A stretch of 64,000 bases of DNA from Alphaproteobacteria bacterium. GTDB lineage: Bacteria > Pseudomonadota > Alphaproteobacteria > Rickettsiales > UBA1997. Made by a program: the position numbers and the translations under genes. Numbering within the stretch: the stretch's first letter is position 1; each line of letters starts with the position of its first letter. Location: contig JAGKWR010000009.1 of the NCBI GenBank assembly GCA_021151765.1, positions 1-64,000 of the forward strand, in the 5' to 3' direction. The notes under the pieces are model-generated. The model was not told the origin of the DNA, ran no database searches, and was given only the letters and a program-made list of their open reading frames with translations. Positions 34,822 to 44,347 of the stretch are shown here, piece after piece.

Positions 34822-35439
34822 ATGACAAAATCCAAAAATCCAAAAAAAGATAGTATTGTGCGTCCTTCAGTAAAAGAAGCTGAGGCAGCAGTTAGAACAT
34901 TAATTGCTTGGGCAGGCGACAATCCTGATCGCGAAGGTTTAATTGAAACTCCAAAAAGAGTGGTAAATGCTTATCGTGAATTTTTCCAAGGTTATGATGA
35001 AGATCCTGAAGAAATTTTGGGTAAAACTTTTGAAGAAGTTGGTGGTTATGATGATATGGTGTTACTGAAAGATATGCGTGTTGAATCTCATTGTGAACAT
35101 CACATGGTTCCAATCATTGGTAAAGCTCATATCGCTTATATTCCAAATAAAAAAGTTGTAGGAATAAGCAAAATTGCTCGTCTTTTAGATGTATTTAGCA
35201 AGCGTTTGCAAACTCAAGAAACAATGACAGCTCAGATTGCTGATACTATTAATAAAGTTCTAAAACCAAAAGGTGTGGCAATTCTAGTTGATGCTAAACA
35301 TCAATGTATGACAACCCGTGGAATTCATAAAATTAATACCACAACAATTACCAAAAGGATGCTCGGTTCTTTTAAAACTGATCCAGAAATGGAGAGAAAG
35401 TTTTTAACTATGATCAACTTAAATTCAGACCAATGTTAA
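34822..35439 (+). CDS. folE: GTP cyclohydrolase I (FolE)
   Basis: 205 residues. Zinc ligands C91 and H94 in ESHCEHHMVP, and C162 in KHQCMTTRG; the conserved GKAHIAYIPNKKVVGISKIAR and RLQTQETMTAQIAD segments are intact. It opens the GTP ring to dihydroneopterin triphosphate, the first step of folate (and possibly queuosine) synthesis. Goes with folK at the window start. Overlaps maf by 7 bp. Confidence 0.96.
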   Translation: MTKSKNPKKDSIVRPSVKEAEAAVRTLIAWAGDNPDREGLIETPKRVVNAYREFFQGYDEDPEEILGKTFEEVGGYDDMVLLKDMRVESHCEHHMVPIIGKAHIAYIPNKKVVGISKIARLLDVFSKRLQTQETMTAQIADTINKVLKPKGVAILVDAKHQCMTTRGIHKINTTTITKRMLGSFKTDPEMERKFLTMINLNSDQC

Positions 35440-36032
35440 TTGATCACAATTGTAGATTGATTCTGGCTTCAACTTCCAAAGTTCGTAAAAAAATTTTGGA
35501 AGAGGTTGGTTTGAAATTCGAAGTAATGACACCACTTTTTGACGAAGAGGAAGGAAAGAAAAAAGTAAAGTTATCGCCACAAAAGTTGGCGATGTACTTA
35601 GCTGAACAAAAAGCTTTGTCGATTAGCAATAAATTTCCTGCGGCTTATGTTATAGGTTCAGATCAGGCTTGTGAATTTGAGGGGGTCGAAATCTCAAAAT
35701 CTAATAATGCTGACGAAGCTTTATCACAGCTTAAAAAATTTAACGGAAACATTCACTTTCAGAATAATGCTGTTGTTATTGCTTTAAATGGTAAAATTAT
35801 TTTTCGTAAGTTTTCGCGTGTTAGGATGGAAATGCGTAACATGTCAGTAAATGAAATTGAAAATTACGTTGCTTCTGATCAACCTTGGGGTTGCGCCGGT
35901 AGTTATAAATATGAGTCACTTGGAAAACATTTGTTTGCCAGAATTTCCGGTGATTATTATTCAGTTTTAGGATTGGCAATTCAGCCCGTTTTAAACTTCC
36001 TTCATCAAAAAAAGTTAATTGAAATAAAATGA
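35433..36032 (+). CDS. maf: Maf-like nucleotide pyrophosphatase
   Basis: 199 residues. Maf signature ILASTSKVRKKIL near the start, the catalytic AYVIGSDQACEFEG with the general-base Asp, LSQLKKFNG, and WGCAGSYKYESLG. Hydrolyses non-canonical or selected nucleoside triphosphates. The GSYKYESLG-type sequence is closer to the alphaproteobacterial Maf-2-like branch than to dTTPase (AGGY) forms. It is coupled to folE upstream and the TerC-family gene downstream (ATGA). Confidence 0.88.
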   Translation: MLIDHNCRLILASTSKVRKKILEEVGLKFEVMTPLFDEEEGKKKVKLSPQKLAMYLAEQKALSISNKFPAAYVIGSDQACEFEGVEISKSNNADEALSQLKKFNGNIHFQNNAVVIALNGKIIFRKFSRVRMEMRNMSVNEIENYVASDQPWGCAGSYKYESLGKHLFARISGDYYSVLGLAIQPVLNFLHQKKLIEIK

Positions 36033-36742
36033 GTTTTTTTACCTATGAGACGATGCTGAGCTTGGCGACTCTCACTTTCTTGGAAATTATCTTGGGTATT
36101 GATAATTTAGTATTCATCGCCCTTGTAGTTAGTAAATTACCGAAAAAAAGTCGTCAGTTTGCTCGTGCTTTTGGTCTTGGTTTGGCTTTTGTTATTAGAG
36201 TCTTGATGTTGCTAACCCTTTCTTGGGTGATGACTTTAGTTGAGCCTGTTTTCTTTATTGGAGAGCAAGGAATATCGTTTAAAGATCTATTGTTGATCGC
36301 TGGTGGTTTATTTTTGATGGGTAAAAGTGGATTAGAAATTTATTCCGACGTTAATCATGGTTTGAGTTCTGAAAAAGGTGAAAAACAGATCAGTGTTGGA
36401 AAAACTATGATGGCTGCAATTTTGCAAATAAGTATGATAGATTTTGTCTTCTCTTTTGACTCGATAATCACAGCAGTAGGAATGACAAATAATATTCCAG
36501 TAATTATCATCGCTGTAGTAATTTCAATGCTTTTGATGTTATTTGCTTTGGAAAAAATCAATTATGTTTTGCAAACTTATCCATCTTTAAAAGTGGTCGC
36601 TTTGGCCTTTATTTTTATGGTTGGTGTAATTTTGCTTGCTGATGGACTTCATATTCATATTTCCAAAGGTTATCTTTACTTTTCGTTATTCTTCACTTTG
36701 GTTGTCGAATATCTCAATATTTTGGCCCGTAAGCGCCACTAA
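36029..36742 (+). CDS. TerC-family integral membrane protein
   Basis: 237 residues with seven or so membrane helices. The family motif is visible twice: FLEIILGIDNLVFIA in the first helix pair and DFVFSFDSIITAVGM in the second half, carrying the conserved acidic residues inside the membrane. GLGLAFVIRVLMLL is also typical. TerC proteins are linked to metal ion export, especially manganese, and tellurite resistance. Overlaps maf by 4 bp. The ion handled is not readable. Confidence 0.88.
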   Translation: MSFFTYETMLSLATLTFLEIILGIDNLVFIALVVSKLPKKSRQFARAFGLGLAFVIRVLMLLTLSWVMTLVEPVFFIGEQGISFKDLLLIAGGLFLMGKSGLEIYSDVNHGLSSEKGEKQISVGKTMMAAILQISMIDFVFSFDSIITAVGMTNNIPVIIIAVVISMLLMLFALEKINYVLQTYPSLKVVALAFIFMVGVILLADGLHIHISKGYLYFSLFFTLVVEYLNILARKRH

Positions 36743-36759
36743 TTTATTTTCTAATCATT

Positions 36760-37404
36760 ATGAAAAACTCTCTTCGTATTTTAGCGGTATTAGGTACTGC
36801 AACTGCCCTTTCTTCTTGCGCTGTAATTGATAGATTCACATACAAACCAAATGAAATTACTTCTTTGGAAAGAGGTTCAAAAATGGAAATTAAAAATTTC
36901 TTTAACGGTGACATCGAAGTTTTTGCAATTACTCAAGATAATTATGGCAAAATTATCGGTACTTTTACAGGTAAAATGAATGGCAAGTGGGACGATAACA
37001 AAGGTGTAGTTCAACAAAATTTTTCTTATGATAATGGCAAAAAAGATAGCAGAACTTGGTTAATCACTGCTGATTCTGATGGAACTTTTAGTGCTGTTGG
37101 ACATGACGTTACTGCTCCGGTGAAAGGTAGACAAACTGGTAATGCAATGCAAATGGTCTATTCACTCTCAGTTAAAACTGATAGCGGTAGAAAAGTTGTT
37201 GATCATGAAGATAATTTTTACTTAGTCGATGATCGTTCTGCAATTGGTACGATCTTTTTGAGACAAGATGGAGTTTCTGCTGGTAAATCAATTGTCTCAT
37301 ATAGAAAGATTGGCAAGTCAGATAAATCTGAAAAGTCAGAAAAAATAGAAAAAATAGAAAAGTCAGAGAAATCTTCCGAAAAATCTGCCGATAAAACTGA
37401 ATAA
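36760..37404 (+). CDS. DUF3833-like lipoprotein
   Basis: 214 residues. Lipoprotein signal with lipobox LSSC (Cys20). The body matches the DUF3833 pattern: FFNGDIEVFAITQDNYGKII, a KMNGKWDD strand, QQNFSYDNGKKDSRTWLI, GHDVTAPVKGRQTGNAMQM and DNFYLVDDRSAIGTIFL. The last 40 residues are a low-complexity run of KSEK and KIEK units. Function unknown; the fold is probably a lipocalin-like beta barrel, an inference. Followed 2 bp later by the ZntB-like gene. Confidence 0.75.
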   Translation: MKNSLRILAVLGTATALSSCAVIDRFTYKPNEITSLERGSKMEIKNFFNGDIEVFAITQDNYGKIIGTFTGKMNGKWDDNKGVVQQNFSYDNGKKDSRTWLITADSDGTFSAVGHDVTAPVKGRQTGNAMQMVYSLSVKTDSGRKVVDHEDNFYLVDDRSAIGTIFLRQDGVSAGKSIVSYRKIGKSDKSEKSEKIEKIEKSEKSSEKSADKTE

Positions 37405-37406
37405 AC

Positions 37407-38381
37407 ATGCACAGCAAGCACATTATTTTCGCTCACTCCTTTGATCATAACGGTTTATCTAAAAAGTTAGACAACAACCTAGTTGCCAAAGAGTTAGAAA
37501 ATGATGGCTTGTGTTGGGTTCATCTCGATGCTTCGAGTAAACAAACAAGAAATTGGTTAGAAAAAGAGGTTATCTATCTTGATCATTTGATCGTTGATGC
37601 ATTACTAGCTGAAGAGGCGCGCCCCAGAATTGTTGAATTTGATAAGGGAATTTTAATTATTTTGCGTGCTGTCAATTTTAATAAAGGTTCAAACCCAGAA
37701 GATATGGTATCAATTCGTATTTGGATTGATAGCTGCCGTATTATAACCATTCAGCGTCGTAATGTTAAGTCAGCCTTTACTATTTCTGAAAATATTAATT
37801 CCGGTAAGTTAATTAAAAATTCAGGCGAACTTCTGTACAATTTGCTTTATGAAACCTTGTCTGATATCTCAACTTTCATTTATGGAGTTAGTGAGTCTTT
37901 GGATTCCTTAGAGCAAAAAGTCACTAGCACTCATGATATGATTTTTCGTGAACAAGTTATTAAAGCTAGAAGTCAATCAGCAGTATTAAAACGTCATTTA
38001 ATTCCTCAAAGAGAAGTAATCCGTAAACTTCAAACTGTCGAACATTCTTTCATCAATGAATGGGCGCGCCGACATTTCCAAGAAAATTACGAAAATATTG
38101 CCGGAATGATCGAAGAAGCTGAAGAGGCTAAAGATAGATCACAAATTCTTCACGATGAACTTTCCAACGCTTTAAGCGAAAAGTTAAACCGTAGTATGTA
38201 TAAGTTATCTATCATAACATCGATTTTCATGCCTCTAACTTTTGTCACAGGAATTTTTGGTATGAATATTGGCGGTGTTCCTGGAATTGGTAATTCAGAA
38301 GCTTTCAATTTTTGTATGTTTGGGATGTTGCTTATATTTTTGCTACAAATGCTATTTTTTAAACGCGGTAAGTGGTTCTAG
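37407..38381 (+). CDS. CorA/ZntB-family divalent cation transporter
   Basis: 324 residues: large cytoplasmic N-domain with long helices, then two C-terminal membrane helices. The signature reads FVTGIFGMNIGGVPGI: GMN followed by IGGVPG, the form seen in ZntB zinc transporters rather than GMNFxxMPE of CorA. So zinc (efflux or uptake, debated for the family) is more likely than magnesium; this is inferred from the motif. Neighbours (TerC-family, DUF3833, phosphatase) hint at a metal-homeostasis run. Confidence 0.87.
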   Translation: MHSKHIIFAHSFDHNGLSKKLDNNLVAKELENDGLCWVHLDASSKQTRNWLEKEVIYLDHLIVDALLAEEARPRIVEFDKGILIILRAVNFNKGSNPEDMVSIRIWIDSCRIITIQRRNVKSAFTISENINSGKLIKNSGELLYNLLYETLSDISTFIYGVSESLDSLEQKVTSTHDMIFREQVIKARSQSAVLKRHLIPQREVIRKLQTVEHSFINEWARRHFQENYENIAGMIEEAEEAKDRSQILHDELSNALSEKLNRSMYKLSIITSIFMPLTFVTGIFGMNIGGVPGIGNSEAFNFCMFGMLLIFLLQMLFFKRGKWF

Positions 38382-38383
38382 CA

Positions 38384-38848
38384 ATGCGTAAAATATTGTT
38401 CGTTTGTACAGGAAATATTTGCCGTTCACCAACAGCTCACGCTGTTGCCCTTAATAAAGTTAAATTGGCTGGATTGGAAAATGATTTTTTATTTGATTCA
38501 GCCGGCACAGAAAGTTTTCATCAAGGCGAGAAGCCAGATCCAAGAACAATGGAAGTTGGAGAAGAAAGAGGAATCTCATTCGCAGGGATTTATTCTCGTA
38601 AAATTATAGCTCAAGATTTTGCAAATTTTGATTTGATAATGTGTATGGATCGTAGTCATCAAAAGAGACTATTGCAAATTTCAGATCCGAAATATCACTC
38701 AAAAATTCATCTTTTTCTAAAATTTTGTAATGCAAATAATCCATGGCAAGATGAAGTCATAGATCCTTACTACAAAGGTAATCAAGCATTTGAGATGGTC
38801 TATGATGTTATTGAAAATGCCATCGAAAATCTAATTCAAATGAAGTAG
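38384..38848 (+). CDS. Low-molecular-weight protein tyrosine phosphatase family
   Basis: 154 residues from ATG 38384, three bases after the transporter stop (an in-frame GTG-type start at 38372 would overlap it). P-loop FVCTGNICRSPTA with C8 and R14 at the N-terminus, DRSHQKRL in the middle, and the general-acid Asp in VIDPYYKG. Active-site residues are complete. Substrate unknown; some bacterial members act on polysaccharide tyrosine kinases, none of which is seen here. Confidence 0.92.
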   Translation: MRKILFVCTGNICRSPTAHAVALNKVKLAGLENDFLFDSAGTESFHQGEKPDPRTMEVGEERGISFAGIYSRKIIAQDFANFDLIMCMDRSHQKRLLQISDPKYHSKIHLFLKFCNANNPWQDEVIDPYYKGNQAFEMVYDVIENAIENLIQMK

Positions 38849-38867
38849 AATTTGGCAATATAAACCA

Positions 38868-41366
38868 ATGCAAAACACCAAAATTACCCAAATTTTTCTT
38901 GTTATACTATTTTTATTCCTAGGCTCATGTGGTGGCGGCGGTGGCGGAGGAGGTGGAAATAGTTCTCCTACCACATCTAATACAACTAATAATTCTGAAA
39001 GTTGGATTAGTTCAGTTTCAACTTCTGAAGTGAATTCTTATCGTACTACAGAATACAATGTTCAATGGGGTTTAGAAGAAATCAATGCTGCGGAAGCCTA
39101 TGCTTTACTGGAAGCTAACTCAAAAACTATTGCTGGAAGCGGTGTTACCATATCTATTATTGATAGTGGCGTACAAAGCACTCATGTTGAAATCGCTAAT
39201 AACTATGATTCATCAGGAAGTTATGATTATGTAAATAGTGATTCTGATCCATCTGATGATAATGGTCATGGAACTCATGTAGCAAGTATCGCTGCTGGTG
39301 CTAAAGATGGATCAGGAATGCATGGTGTTGCTTATGAATCTACAATCATTTCACAAAAAGTCCTAAATGCTTCGGGTTCTGGAAATACAACTAATGTTGC
39401 AAATGGGATCACTAATTCGGTGAGACAAGGAGCTGATATTATTAATATGAGTTTGGGAAGTTCATCTGCTAGTACTACAATTTATAATGCTTTGCTTAAT
39501 GCTAAAAATAGTGGAGCTTTGGTTATTGCTGCAACTGGTAATGATGGAAATTCTCAGCCAGATTATCCTGCTTATTATGCTTCGAATTCTGCTTTGGCTG
39601 GTTATGTTCTAGCAGTTGGTGCTATTGGTTATGATGGAACTTTAGCCAGCTACAGCAATTATTGTGGTGATGCCAAAAGCTACTGTTTAGTTGCACCGGG
39701 TGGCTCAAATGACGGTAATTCAGCTCATGGTATTTATGCTGCTTTGCCGATTGGTTCGACAATTGATCTTAATTCTGCATACGGTTGCAATAGTTCTGGT
39801 TATTGTTCATTAAGTGGAACTTCTATGGCAACTCCGACTGTTGCAGGTGCAGCTGCGGTGATTAAAGGTGCTTGGTCATTTTTAAGCGCGCCGCAAATTT
39901 CTAGTATTTTATTAACCTCGGCAAATCGCAGCTTCAGTGGGTATGATGAAAATAAATACGGACAAGGAATTTTAGATTTATACGCAGCTGTTCAGGCACA
40001 AGGTCAAAATACTTTGGGCTATGGGTCGTCGGTAGTTTCAAACGCTGGTTATGATGTGCGTGATTCTGCAATAACTAGTGACGCAATTTTTGGCGATGCT
40101 TTTTCGACCAGAGTCGCACCACAACTATCAGAGGCAATATTTTATGATGATTATGGTCGTGATTACCAAGCTAATTTAGGAAATAAAATTACCGCACGTT
40201 CTAATAACATAGCCGCCAGTTTCAATGCGATCGCTTTTAATAATTATAAAAACCAAATTATACCGTTAAATTTTGGCAATAAAAGTGCGACGCAGCTTAA
40301 CTTGCAGATACGTTCTTATTCAAATCAAGCAGCTTTAAATCAATTAGGTTTGAAATATGCGACTATTGATCATAGCCAAGAAGATAAGACTTTGTCAGCT
40401 AGCAGTGGTTTTTCTTTTTCACAAAATTTTGACCAAACTTTTATTAGTAACTCAAATATTTTGTCAGATTTTAAGTTTGGTTTCTCATTTAACCGTGATG
40501 AAGTCAGCAAAATGATGAACAGTAAGTTCAACAATTTAGGATTTATCTCCGTAAATAATTGGGCGTCTAATCCTTTTCAGTCATTTGTGATGAATTCTTA
40601 TAATGCCGCTAATGTTTATTCGCCGATTCAGCGTAATTATAATCAAATATTTTTGGCGACTAAATTTTTCGATGAAAAATTTGCCATCAACTTTTCGCAA
40701 CAAAATGCTTATGATAGCACATCAATATTTGCTGTGAAGTCTGTGCAGAATAGCTTAAATGATTTTAATTTTTCGTACGTTCCAAATTCATCATCTCATT
40801 TCTCAGTTTCTTTCGGTAACTTAAACGAATTTCAAAATAATATTTTAAACTCGAAAGCTGTTGGTGCTTTTTCTGCGGCTGGTAACTCTAAAACTTCTTA
40901 TTGGAAATTATCTTTAAGCCAAAAGTTGTTTGCTGATTTATCGATGATTACCAGTTATGCAGAAGGAAAAACAACGGTGCAGGGTAATAATTTGGGAATA
41001 TTTCGTGATTATAGCGACATTCTTAGCCGAAGTACGTCAATTGGTTTGGTTGATGAAAATTTCTTAAGTGGTAAATTTGGTTTGATTTATTCTCAGCCAA
41101 TGCGTGTTTATAGAGGCAGTGCAGTAATAAACATTCCAGTTGCTCGTGATGAAAATGGCAATATTTCACGTTATTCGACTACTGTTTCTTTAAAACCAAA
41201 AGGTCGAGAGCAAGATATAGAAATTTTTTATGCTAAAAATTTGCAGTTTATAAACTTCATAGAGTCGGCTCTAAAGTTTAATTTTATTGTGCAACTGCAA
41301 CCATCGAATATCAAAAATGCAGATAATGCTTACCTAGGAATGGTTAATTGGAACGGTAAATTTTAG
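38868..41366 (+). CDS. Subtilisin-family serine protease autotransporter, predicted lipoprotein
   Basis: 832 residues. Lipobox LGSC with Cys21 followed by a run of nine Gly, as in NalP/SphB1-type surface lipoproteins. Peptidase S8 domain about 90-375 with the triad D99 (IIDSGVQ), H134 (NGHGTHVAS) and S319 (LSGTSMATP). From about residue 400 the sequence turns to alternating beta-strand pattern rich in Asn, Ser, Phe and ends in Phe (NWNGKF), consistent with an outer-membrane beta barrel. It may sit on the cell surface and cut its own or other exported proteins. Its 3' end overlaps the convergent mrpG gene by 23 bp. Confidence 0.85.
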   Translation: MQNTKITQIFLVILFLFLGSCGGGGGGGGGNSSPTTSNTTNNSESWISSVSTSEVNSYRTTEYNVQWGLEEINAAEAYALLEANSKTIAGSGVTISIIDSGVQSTHVEIANNYDSSGSYDYVNSDSDPSDDNGHGTHVASIAAGAKDGSGMHGVAYESTIISQKVLNASGSGNTTNVANGITNSVRQGADIINMSLGSSSASTTIYNALLNAKNSGALVIAATGNDGNSQPDYPAYYASNSALAGYVLAVGAIGYDGTLASYSNYCGDAKSYCLVAPGGSNDGNSAHGIYAALPIGSTIDLNSAYGCNSSGYCSLSGTSMATPTVAGAAAVIKGAWSFLSAPQISSILLTSANRSFSGYDENKYGQGILDLYAAVQAQGQNTLGYGSSVVSNAGYDVRDSAITSDAIFGDAFSTRVAPQLSEAIFYDDYGRDYQANLGNKITARSNNIAASFNAIAFNNYKNQIIPLNFGNKSATQLNLQIRSYSNQAALNQLGLKYATIDHSQEDKTLSASSGFSFSQNFDQTFISNSNILSDFKFGFSFNRDEVSKMMNSKFNNLGFISVNNWASNPFQSFVMNSYNAANVYSPIQRNYNQIFLATKFFDEKFAINFSQQNAYDSTSIFAVKSVQNSLNDFNFSYVPNSSSHFSVSFGNLNEFQNNILNSKAVGAFSAAGNSKTSYWKLSLSQKLFADLSMITSYAEGKTTVQGNNLGIFRDYSDILSRSTSIGLVDENFLSGKFGLIYSQPMRVYRGSAVINIPVARDENGNISRYSTTVSLKPKGREQDIEIFYAKNLQFINFIESALKFNFIVQLQPSNIKNADNAYLGMVNWNGKF

Positions 41367-41652
41367 CTTTAGGATCAATATTGTTTAGCAATGCACGTTT
41401 GACAATTGCGTGGCATAGCAAATTTACGATCACTAAATTTACAAAAATAAGGGCAATAATTTTGGCAAAGGAAACCCAAGAAAATTTATCCAACCCAATT
41501 GCCAGCAGTATTAATGGAATAAAATAGCAATTTGCGATCATCACAATATGCGACATGGTAAAGAGATCGCGTGCTTTCTTGAAAGCTAGGCTGGAAATTA
41601 TCAATAAGACACTTCCAATGCAGCCAATTACTAAAGCAAAATAATGTAACAT
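41344..41652 (-). CDS. mrpG: Na+/H+ antiporter subunit G (MrpG/MnhG)
   Basis: 102 residues, three membrane helices. Pattern of MrpG: an early GCIGSVLLIISSLAFKKARDLFTMSHI (the R/K-D-hydrophobic motif after helix 1), then two more helices. One base overlaps mrpF (stop/start). Mrp complexes exchange sodium for protons and need all of A-G; only F and G are here, so the large subunits must be encoded elsewhere if the complex works. Confidence 0.8.
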   Translation of the reverse strand: MLHYFALVIGCIGSVLLIISSLAFKKARDLFTMSHIVMIANCYFIPLILLAIGLDKFSWVSFAKIIALIFVNLVIVNLLCHAIVKRALLNNIDPKAKIYRSN

Positions 41653-41912
41653 CAGATTTTCTTTTTGTTATAAAGTAAAAACAGAACAGTGACTAATTTT
41701 AGTAAAAAAAGAATGATAGCGATGTCGAGTATTTCATCAAAATTTGCTACTGAATTAGCTAAAATCAAGATGATGATATTAGTTAAAATAAAGTAGAAGC
41801 TTATGATTTTTTCGTAAGCATTTGAAGCCTGTAAGAATTTAAATCCGATAAAAGAGACGGCGATCACAATTAAAAACGATACTATCTCTGTGACTAAAAT
41901 TACTTCCTGCAT
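41652..41912 (-). CDS. mrpF: Na+/H+ antiporter subunit F (MrpF/MnhF)
   Basis: 86 residues, three membrane helices with little else. The order helix - short loop with NAYEKIISF - helix - DEILDIAIILFLLKLVTV matches MrpF, in which a conserved Asp lies near the third helix. Position before mrpG and stop-start overlaps with PBP1A upstream and mrpG downstream support it. The call leans on context because MrpF is small and variable. Confidence 0.75.
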   Translation of the reverse strand: MQEVILVTEIVSFLIVIAVSFIGFKFLQASNAYEKIISFYFILTNIIILILANSVANFDEILDIAIILFLLKLVTVLFLLYNKKKI

Positions 41913-44347
41913 TAGTAAATTCCACTTGGAGAGCTTTCTGATTCTTTATCGCCAAAACCTTCATCTTCTTTGGAATCAGAAGATGAATCAGAATTGTCTA
42001 GCGAATCATCAATTTTGAATGCTTCAAAAAATACACGATCTTTTGGAGTAGAAGATGAAGGGAATTTTCCAGTCGCACGATCAACTTTAACAAACTTAAC
42101 GGAACTAGGAACGCGGAAAGGTGTTGAAGGAGTATCTTTCAGTGCTTGTTTCATGAAATCGATGAAAACTGGCAAAGCGACAGAAGAACCGGTTTCATTG
42201 GAACCCAAGCTTTTTGGTGTATCAAAACCAACGTAAACTCCCGCAACTAAATCTGGTGAAAACCCAACAAACCATGAATCGTAAGAACTATTAGTTGTAC
42301 CAGTTTTACCAGCAATAATTTTGCCAATCGCTTTAGCACGAGCTGCGGTTCCTCTTTCAACAACACCTTGTAGCATAGAAGTAATTTGGTAAGCAGTTGC
42401 AGAGTCAGTAACTTGTTCTTTCGAGTCATCAAGGAATGGAATTGTTACCGAATTAATGTCTTTTTCGATATTGCCGTTGGCGTCAGAAATCATGCAATAT
42501 TCACATTTTCTTTTGTCGCGACGATAAATGGTTACGCCGTTACGATCTTGAATTTTTTCAATCATTGATGGAGTAACTTTCTTGCCACCATTTGCCATCA
42601 TTGAGTAAGCAGTAACCAAACGTACCAAGCTGGTTTCGGTTGAACCTAAAACAAGAGAGTAAATTTTTTGAGGATCATCGTTAACACCAAATCGTTTAAC
42701 AACATCGACCACTTTGTCTAAACCAATTTGGTCAGCCATGCGAACTGTTGTAACGTTGCGTGATTGCTCTAATCCAGTACGTAAGGTGTTAGGTCCATAA
42801 AATTCACCGGAATAGTTAGTTGGGCGATATGGCGGTAATCCAAAACCTTGGTTTAGGGTTATTTCTTCATCCATAATCACAGTTGCTGGAGTCATGCCAT
42901 TTTCGAGTGCGGCAATGTAGCCAAAAGGTTTCATTGTAGAACCAGGTTGACGCATTGCTTGAGTTGCGCGGTTAAATTGATTAGCTGCGTCAACATAACC
43001 ACCAGTCATTGCTAAAACACGACCGGTGTGAGGATCCATAGCTAAAAAGGCACCGTTAACTTCCGGAATTTGGCGTAATAAATAACCATCACCTTTGCCA
43101 GTCTTTTCAACCAAAATAACATCGCCGATTGTCAGAACATCATCAACTTTTTTGATAACAGGGCCCAAAGAGTCGATACTTAAATGTTTGCGGGCCCATT
43201 TCATTGTTGAAATGTTAATGGTTCCGAGTTCGCCATTTTCAACGCCAATAGTTGCATTGTCTTTTGCAACCGAGATAACCACAGCGCGTCGCCAAGAATC
43301 TTTGTAGATTTTTTTGACATTGAATTTTTGTAGCTCTTCTTGCCATTTGCCTGTGGAATCTATTTTACCAAGAGCTCCACGGTAGCCATGTTTCTGGTCG
43401 TAATCTTCGATACCAGCTTCAAATGCTTTGACAGCAATTCTTTGTAAATTGGTGTCCAAAGTTGTGCGAACTACGATACCATTTTCAAAAACGTCGTCTG
43501 ATCCGTAAAGTTCTGTAAGTTCTTTTTTGACGCTATCAGAGAAAAATTCAGCTTTTACAAAAGATTCAGAATCAGGCTGTTTAATAACGATTGGTTTTTC
43601 AATAGCAGCTTCTCCTTCAGCTTGTGTAATAAAGCCTTCTTCGATCATTCTTCCAATGACCCAATCACGGCGCGCTTTAGCTTTTTCAATATTTTTGCGT
43701 GGATCAAGTTTCGACGGAGCCTTTGGTAAAGTTGCAAGTAAAGCATCTTCTTCGATCGAAAGCTCTTCAATTGACTTATTGAAATAAACTTGCGCTGCTG
43801 CTGCAACGCCATAAGCGCCTGATCCGAGATAAATTTGGTTTAGATAAAGCTCGAGAATTTGTTCTTTAGTAAAAGTTTGGCTAATACGAAAAGCCAGGAT
43901 CGCTTCTTTGACTTTTCTTTGCAGAGTTCTTTCACGTGATAAAAGTAGGTTCTTTACAACTTGTTGAGTGATAGTTGAAGCACCGCCGACTGATTCATCA
44001 CCACGTAAAAGTGACAAACCATTTTTAATTGAAGTACGAAAAATAGCGAAAGGGTCAATACCAGAGTGTTTATAAAAATTAGAATCTTCTGCCGCCAAAA
44101 AAGCATTAATCAAATGTTTTGGAATAATGTCGATTGGGGCGAAAACGCGTTTTTCTTTGGAATATTCACTAAGAAGAGAACCGTCAGCAGCGTAAAGACG
44201 AGTTGTGATTGGAGGAGTATAGTTTTTCAGCTGTTCGTAATCAGGAAGATTTTCGCTATATTTTTTGAAGATATAAAATCCGAAAGCACTGCAAATTAGC
44301 ATCAAAAGCAAAAAGGCGGCACCAAGTGTTCTGTAAGTATTATTCAT
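41912..44347 (-). CDS. mrcA: Penicillin-binding protein 1A (bifunctional transglycosylase/transpeptidase)
   Basis: 811 residues from ATG 44347; an upstream in-frame start at 44401 would lie deep in the amidase gene. One membrane anchor (about 8-28), GT51 domain with EDSNFYKHSGIDP and GGASTITQQVVKNLLL, then the transpeptidase domain with SxxK in RQPGSTMKPFGYIAAL, SxN in SRNVTTVRMA and KTGTTN. The tail is Ser/Asp/Glu-rich. It polymerises and cross-links murein. Overlaps the amidase gene by 8 bp, pairing a synthase with a hydrolase, and leads into mrpF-mrpG. Confidence 0.95.
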   Translation of the reverse strand: MNNTYRTLGAAFLLLMLICSAFGFYIFKKYSENLPDYEQLKNYTPPITTRLYAADGSLLSEYSKEKRVFAPIDIIPKHLINAFLAAEDSNFYKHSGIDPFAIFRTSIKNGLSLLRGDESVGGASTITQQVVKNLLLSRERTLQRKVKEAILAFRISQTFTKEQILELYLNQIYLGSGAYGVAAAAQVYFNKSIEELSIEEDALLATLPKAPSKLDPRKNIEKAKARRDWVIGRMIEEGFITQAEGEAAIEKPIVIKQPDSESFVKAEFFSDSVKKELTELYGSDDVFENGIVVRTTLDTNLQRIAVKAFEAGIEDYDQKHGYRGALGKIDSTGKWQEELQKFNVKKIYKDSWRRAVVISVAKDNATIGVENGELGTINISTMKWARKHLSIDSLGPVIKKVDDVLTIGDVILVEKTGKGDGYLLRQIPEVNGAFLAMDPHTGRVLAMTGGYVDAANQFNRATQAMRQPGSTMKPFGYIAALENGMTPATVIMDEEITLNQGFGLPPYRPTNYSGEFYGPNTLRTGLEQSRNVTTVRMADQIGLDKVVDVVKRFGVNDDPQKIYSLVLGSTETSLVRLVTAYSMMANGGKKVTPSMIEKIQDRNGVTIYRRDKRKCEYCMISDANGNIEKDINSVTIPFLDDSKEQVTDSATAYQITSMLQGVVERGTAARAKAIGKIIAGKTGTTNSSYDSWFVGFSPDLVAGVYVGFDTPKSLGSNETGSSVALPVFIDFMKQALKDTPSTPFRVPSSVKFVKVDRATGKFPSSSTPKDRVFFEAFKIDDSLDNSDSSSDSKEDEGFGDKESESSPSGIY

